A DNA stretch of 64,000 nt from Mycobacterium sp. D16Q14 (GTDB taxonomy: Bacteria > Actinomycetota > Actinomycetes > Mycobacteriales > Mycobacteriaceae), in contig MAEX01000004.1 of assembly GCA_002013415.1 (NCBI GenBank), positions 124,001 to 188,000 of the forward strand, given 5' to 3'. Positions 61,748-64,000 of this stretch are shown here, one piece after another. The notes under the pieces are model-generated. The model was not told the DNA's origin and made no database searches. It was given only the letters and a program-made list of their open reading frames with translations. A program made the translations under genes and the position numbers. Positions within the stretch are counted from its first letter, which is position 1. Every line of letters begins with the position of its first letter.

Positions 61748-62219
61748 CTTGCTGGCTGCGTGGAGCCGCTCGACCGGCGGTGCCCTTGTCCGGTCTCCGG
61801 TAGCGGTCCGCCAGCCGCTCGCCCAGCAGGTGTGCGGATCGCGCCGTGCTCTCGGTCACGATGCGCATCAGCACCTTCTCGGAGTGATCGTTGATGTCGA
61901 CCCCCTCCAGATACGTCGTGAGAGTGGTCGCGCCATTCTCGGCCGTGAGGCGGTGGCTGATGGTCCAGCGGGCGGGTTTGCCTTCACGCACCGCGCCGAC
62001 GAACTGCACAGAGAGCAGCGCACCCGGCTCCGCGGCGACGACTGTGCAGTCGCCGGTGCCGAGTAGCCGAGTGCCCAGGATGGCTGGGTGGGTGATGCGG
62101 TACTCGCAACCGACCTCGGGCCGAAACCCGGTGGCGTGTAGCGACCACAGATCGGGATCGACCATCACACCCCACACGTGCAGCGGTGTATAGGCGAAAG
62201 ACCGCTTGAACAAGATCAT
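61725..62219 (-). CDS. SRPBCC-family protein ending inside attR
   Basis: 164 residues. Bet v1/START-like: SFAYTPLHVWGVMVDPDLWSLHATGF and the central TGDCTVVAAEPGALLSV. Related to the protein at 32062. The last seven codons (ENTPKLR) and stop lie within the att repeat; the attL copy would encode ENTPRLR, so the only repeat mismatch is a conservative Lys/Arg change. Ligand unknown. Confidence 0.75.
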   Translation of the reverse strand: MILFKRSFAYTPLHVWGVMVDPDLWSLHATGFRPEVGCEYRITHPAILGTRLLGTGDCTVVAAEPGALLSVQFVGAVREGKPARWTISHRLTAENGATTLTTYLEGVDINDHSEKVLMRIVTESTARSAHLLGERLADRYRRPDKGTAGRAAPRSQQENTPKLR

Positions 62220-62297
62220 TTCAGCGCCCTCACCGAGGCAGCTTAGACGCGATCAGGCCGCGGGGACTCCTAGGCGGCGATGGGTAGGCAACCGCGT

Positions 62298-62849
62298 TCA
62301 GTCTCGGCGCAACGTGAAGAAGTACGGCTGCTCCATGTCCCGCAGGTCCATGATGCCCAGCAGCGTGGCGTCGTCGACCTTGCGGAAGTGGTCGATGATC
62401 GCCTTGTGGTCGTAGACCATGGCCGCACTGACGGCGCCGCGGAACTCGATGTTGCGTAGCCGCGCGCGGTGCTTGTTGGTCCTGATCAGTGGTTTGAGCG
62501 CGGACAACGCTGTCGGGGAGGTCCGCTTGACCATCGGGGACTCGGTCAGGCCGCTGATCCGGCCCGCGAGCCCCATCGGTGCCAGCATCGGATCCACCGC
62601 GAAGATGTCGCCACCGCCATCGCTGAACAGCAGCGGGTGCACGTGGTCCAGGTCGTCGAACTGCTTGCCGTACCAGCCCGACACCGTCAGGATGCCGTCC
62701 ATCGAATGCCCAGTGGGCACCTCACCGCCGTGCCAGCGCTGGCCGATCAATTCCTCTGACCGCACGGGTGCCAGATTGTCGAAGAAAGCCAGGGCTTCCT
62801 GGGTGGTGGTGCCCCGCTCCAGCGCGAGAAGATCCGACGTCGTTGTCAT
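62298..62849 (-). CDS. GXWXG/DUF4334-family protein
   Basis: 183 residues from the ATG at 62849. N-terminal GXWXG-type segment (SEELIGQRWHGGEVPTGHSMDGIL; here G-x-R-W-x-G-G) and C-terminal DUF4334 segment (FRGAVSAAMVYDHKAIIDHFRKVDDATLLGIMD). A conserved actinobacterial pair of domains of unknown function, probably a lipocalin-like ligand binder. Divergent from tgt. Confidence 0.78.
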   Translation of the reverse strand: MTTTSDLLALERGTTTQEALAFFDNLAPVRSEELIGQRWHGGEVPTGHSMDGILTVSGWYGKQFDDLDHVHPLLFSDGGGDIFAVDPMLAPMGLAGRISGLTESPMVKRTSPTALSALKPLIRTNKHRARLRNIEFRGAVSAAMVYDHKAIIDHFRKVDDATLLGIMDLRDMEQPYFFTLRRD

Positions 62850-62869
62850 GACCTTGAGCCTACGACTGC

Positions 62870-62891
62870 GATGAGCCGCTTGCGTGAAGAG
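62870..62891. repeat. Dispersed short repeat, copy 3
   Basis: Third copy of the 22-bp repeat at 4841 and 31654, with GATGAGCCGCTTGCGTGAAG. Located in the 86-bp divergent gap between the DUF4334 gene and tgt. Confidence 0.5.
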
Positions 62892-62935
62892 CCGAGGGCC
62901 AGGGGTACGACCCGCCCAGGGCAAAATAGCCCCCG

Positions 62936-64000
62936 ATGACCGATCAGTACTTCTCCGTCGACGCCACCCTGCCCGGAACCGCGGGCCGGGCAGGCGTGAT
63001 CCACACCCCGCACGGTGACATCCAGACCCCGGCCTTCATTGCCGTCGGAACCAAGGCCACCGTCAAGGCGGTTCTGCCCGAAACCATGGCCGCGCTCGGA
63101 GCCCAGGCCGTGTTGGCCAACGCGTACCACCTGTACCTGCAGCCCGGCCCCGACATCGTGGACGAGGCCGGGGGGCTTGGGGCGTTCATGAACTGGCCGG
63201 GCCCGACGTTCACTGACAGCGGCGGGTTTCAGGTGCTCTCGCTCGGCTCGGGGGCGCGCAAGGTCATGGCGATGGACGTCGATCGGGCCCGCTCCGACGA
63301 CGTGCTGGGTGCCCTGGGAACCGGGGCGAAGAAGGACAAGCTCGCGCACGTCGATGACGACGGTGTCACCTTCACGTCGCATCTGGACGGGTCCGCGCAC
63401 AGGTTCACCCCCGAGGTGTCCATGCGGATCCAGCATCAGTTGGGTGCCGACATCATCTTTGCCTTCGATGAGCTCACCACACTGATCAATACCCGCGAAT
63501 ACCAAGAGGATTCGGTACAGCGCACCCATGAGTGGGCGCAGCGGTGCCTGGACGAACACGAGAAGCTGACCCGTGAGCGCGCCGACAAGCCCTACCAGGC
63601 GTTGTTCGGGGTGGTGCAGGGTGCACAATACGAGGATCTTCGTCGCCAGGCCGCGCGCGGGTTGGAGTCCCTTGCCAGTGAAGAAGGCCGAGGCTTCGAC
63701 GGCTATGGGATCGGTGGCGCGCTGGAGAAGCAGAACCTCGGCACCATCGTCGGCTGGGTGACATCCGAACTGCCCGAACATAAACCGCGTCACCTACTCG
63801 GAATCAGTGAGCCCGACGATCTCTTTGCCGCGGTCGCCGCGGGGGCGGACACCTTCGACTGTGTGTCCCCGTCACGCGTCGCGCGTAACGCCGCCGTCTA
63901 CACCCGCGACGGCCGGGTGAACATCACCGGGGCCAGGTACCGCCGGGACTTCACCCCGATCGACGCCGAGTGCGACTGCTACACCTGTACGCACTACACG
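62936..64000 (+). CDS. tgt: tRNA-guanine transglycosylase Tgt, partial at window end
   Basis: 355 residues so far. TDSGGFQVLSLG holds the base-binding catalytic Asp; the nucleophile Asp is in FDCVSPSRVARN; the zinc motif C-x-C-x2-C is in CDCYTCTHYT at the very end. Exchanges guanine-34 for queuine or preQ1 in Asn, Asp, His and Tyr tRNAs. The RNxRNG-type segment after the nucleophile is unusual (SPSRVARNAAVYT versus typical PTRNARNG). The frame runs off the window. Confidence 0.9.
   Translation, partial: MTDQYFSVDATLPGTAGRAGVIHTPHGDIQTPAFIAVGTKATVKAVLPETMAALGAQAVLANAYHLYLQPGPDIVDEAGGLGAFMNWPGPTFTDSGGFQVLSLGSGARKVMAMDVDRARSDDVLGALGTGAKKDKLAHVDDDGVTFTSHLDGSAHRFTPEVSMRIQHQLGADIIFAFDELTTLINTREYQEDSVQRTHEWAQRCLDEHEKLTRERADKPYQALFGVVQGAQYEDLRRQAARGLESLASEEGRGFDGYGIGGALEKQNLGTIVGWVTSELPEHKPRHLLGISEPDDLFAAVAAGADTFDCVSPSRVARNAAVYTRDGRVNITGARYRRDFTPIDAECDCYTCTHYT

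Overview
The window looks like chromosomal DNA of a rapidly growing mycobacterium, most likely the Mycobacteroides abscessus/chelonae group. It is GC-rich, keeps the gene order of the M. tuberculosis Rv3793-Rv3752 region in many blocks, has many leaderless starts (TANNNT, 6-7 nt, ATG/GTG), and its DprE1 has Ala where M. tuberculosis has the drug-reactive Cys. All family calls were made by reading sequence; no database search was run.

Layout. 1-1414: an AAA+ ATPase behind a symmetric operator-like array, and a 55-residue exported protein. 1589-9441 (minus): arabinan precursor and transfer genes (GtrA protein, dprE1, dprE2, aftA, embC). 9562-14761: a tiny acidic protein, an unusual alpha/beta hydrolase, a MocR regulator divergent from an AhpD-like protein, a VanY-like exported protein and a PAP2-lipid kinase fusion. 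14715-20444 (minus): galactan priming and export (PAP2 phosphatase, wzm, glfT1, wzt), the proteasome activator bpa and a large membrane protein. 20554-26059: desulfurase-like protein, quinone reductase, MarR, tRNA-Ser(TGA), OsmC, and a methyltransferase/Fe-S-type regulator/cupin operon.

26136-30612 is a sulfur-themed locus. A family 2A encapsulin shell gene and its cysteine desulfurase cargo, with a long disordered loading extension, run leftwards. Running rightwards is a leaderless 33-codon ORF ending in five Cys codons, the signature of a cysteine-responsive attenuator, followed by a thioester-domain-like protein that has no signal peptide and a Ser where the thioester Cys should be.

30609-53429: hisC2/pat, two tRNAs, regulators with clear operators, a GMC oxidoreductase, a type VII secretion trio (EspC-like, DUF1023 hydrolase, lipoprotein), acyl-CoA dehydrogenase, ThrE exporter, a proXVWZ osmoprotectant importer, tyrA, tadA and two paralogous small secreted proteins.

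53775-61747: tRNA-Ser(CGA) is the insertion site of a 7.8-kb island bounded by 60-bp direct repeats (one mismatch). It has eight genes in one direction, almost all for envelope or secreted proteins (MspA-like porin, two large exported proteins, two lipoproteins, two membrane proteins), plus a five-repeat HTH/zinc-knuckle protein. It has no recognisable integrase. The island and the sulfur locus are the parts that most deserve a second look. The window closes with an SRPBCC protein, a GXWXG/DUF4334 protein and a tgt gene cut by the window end.
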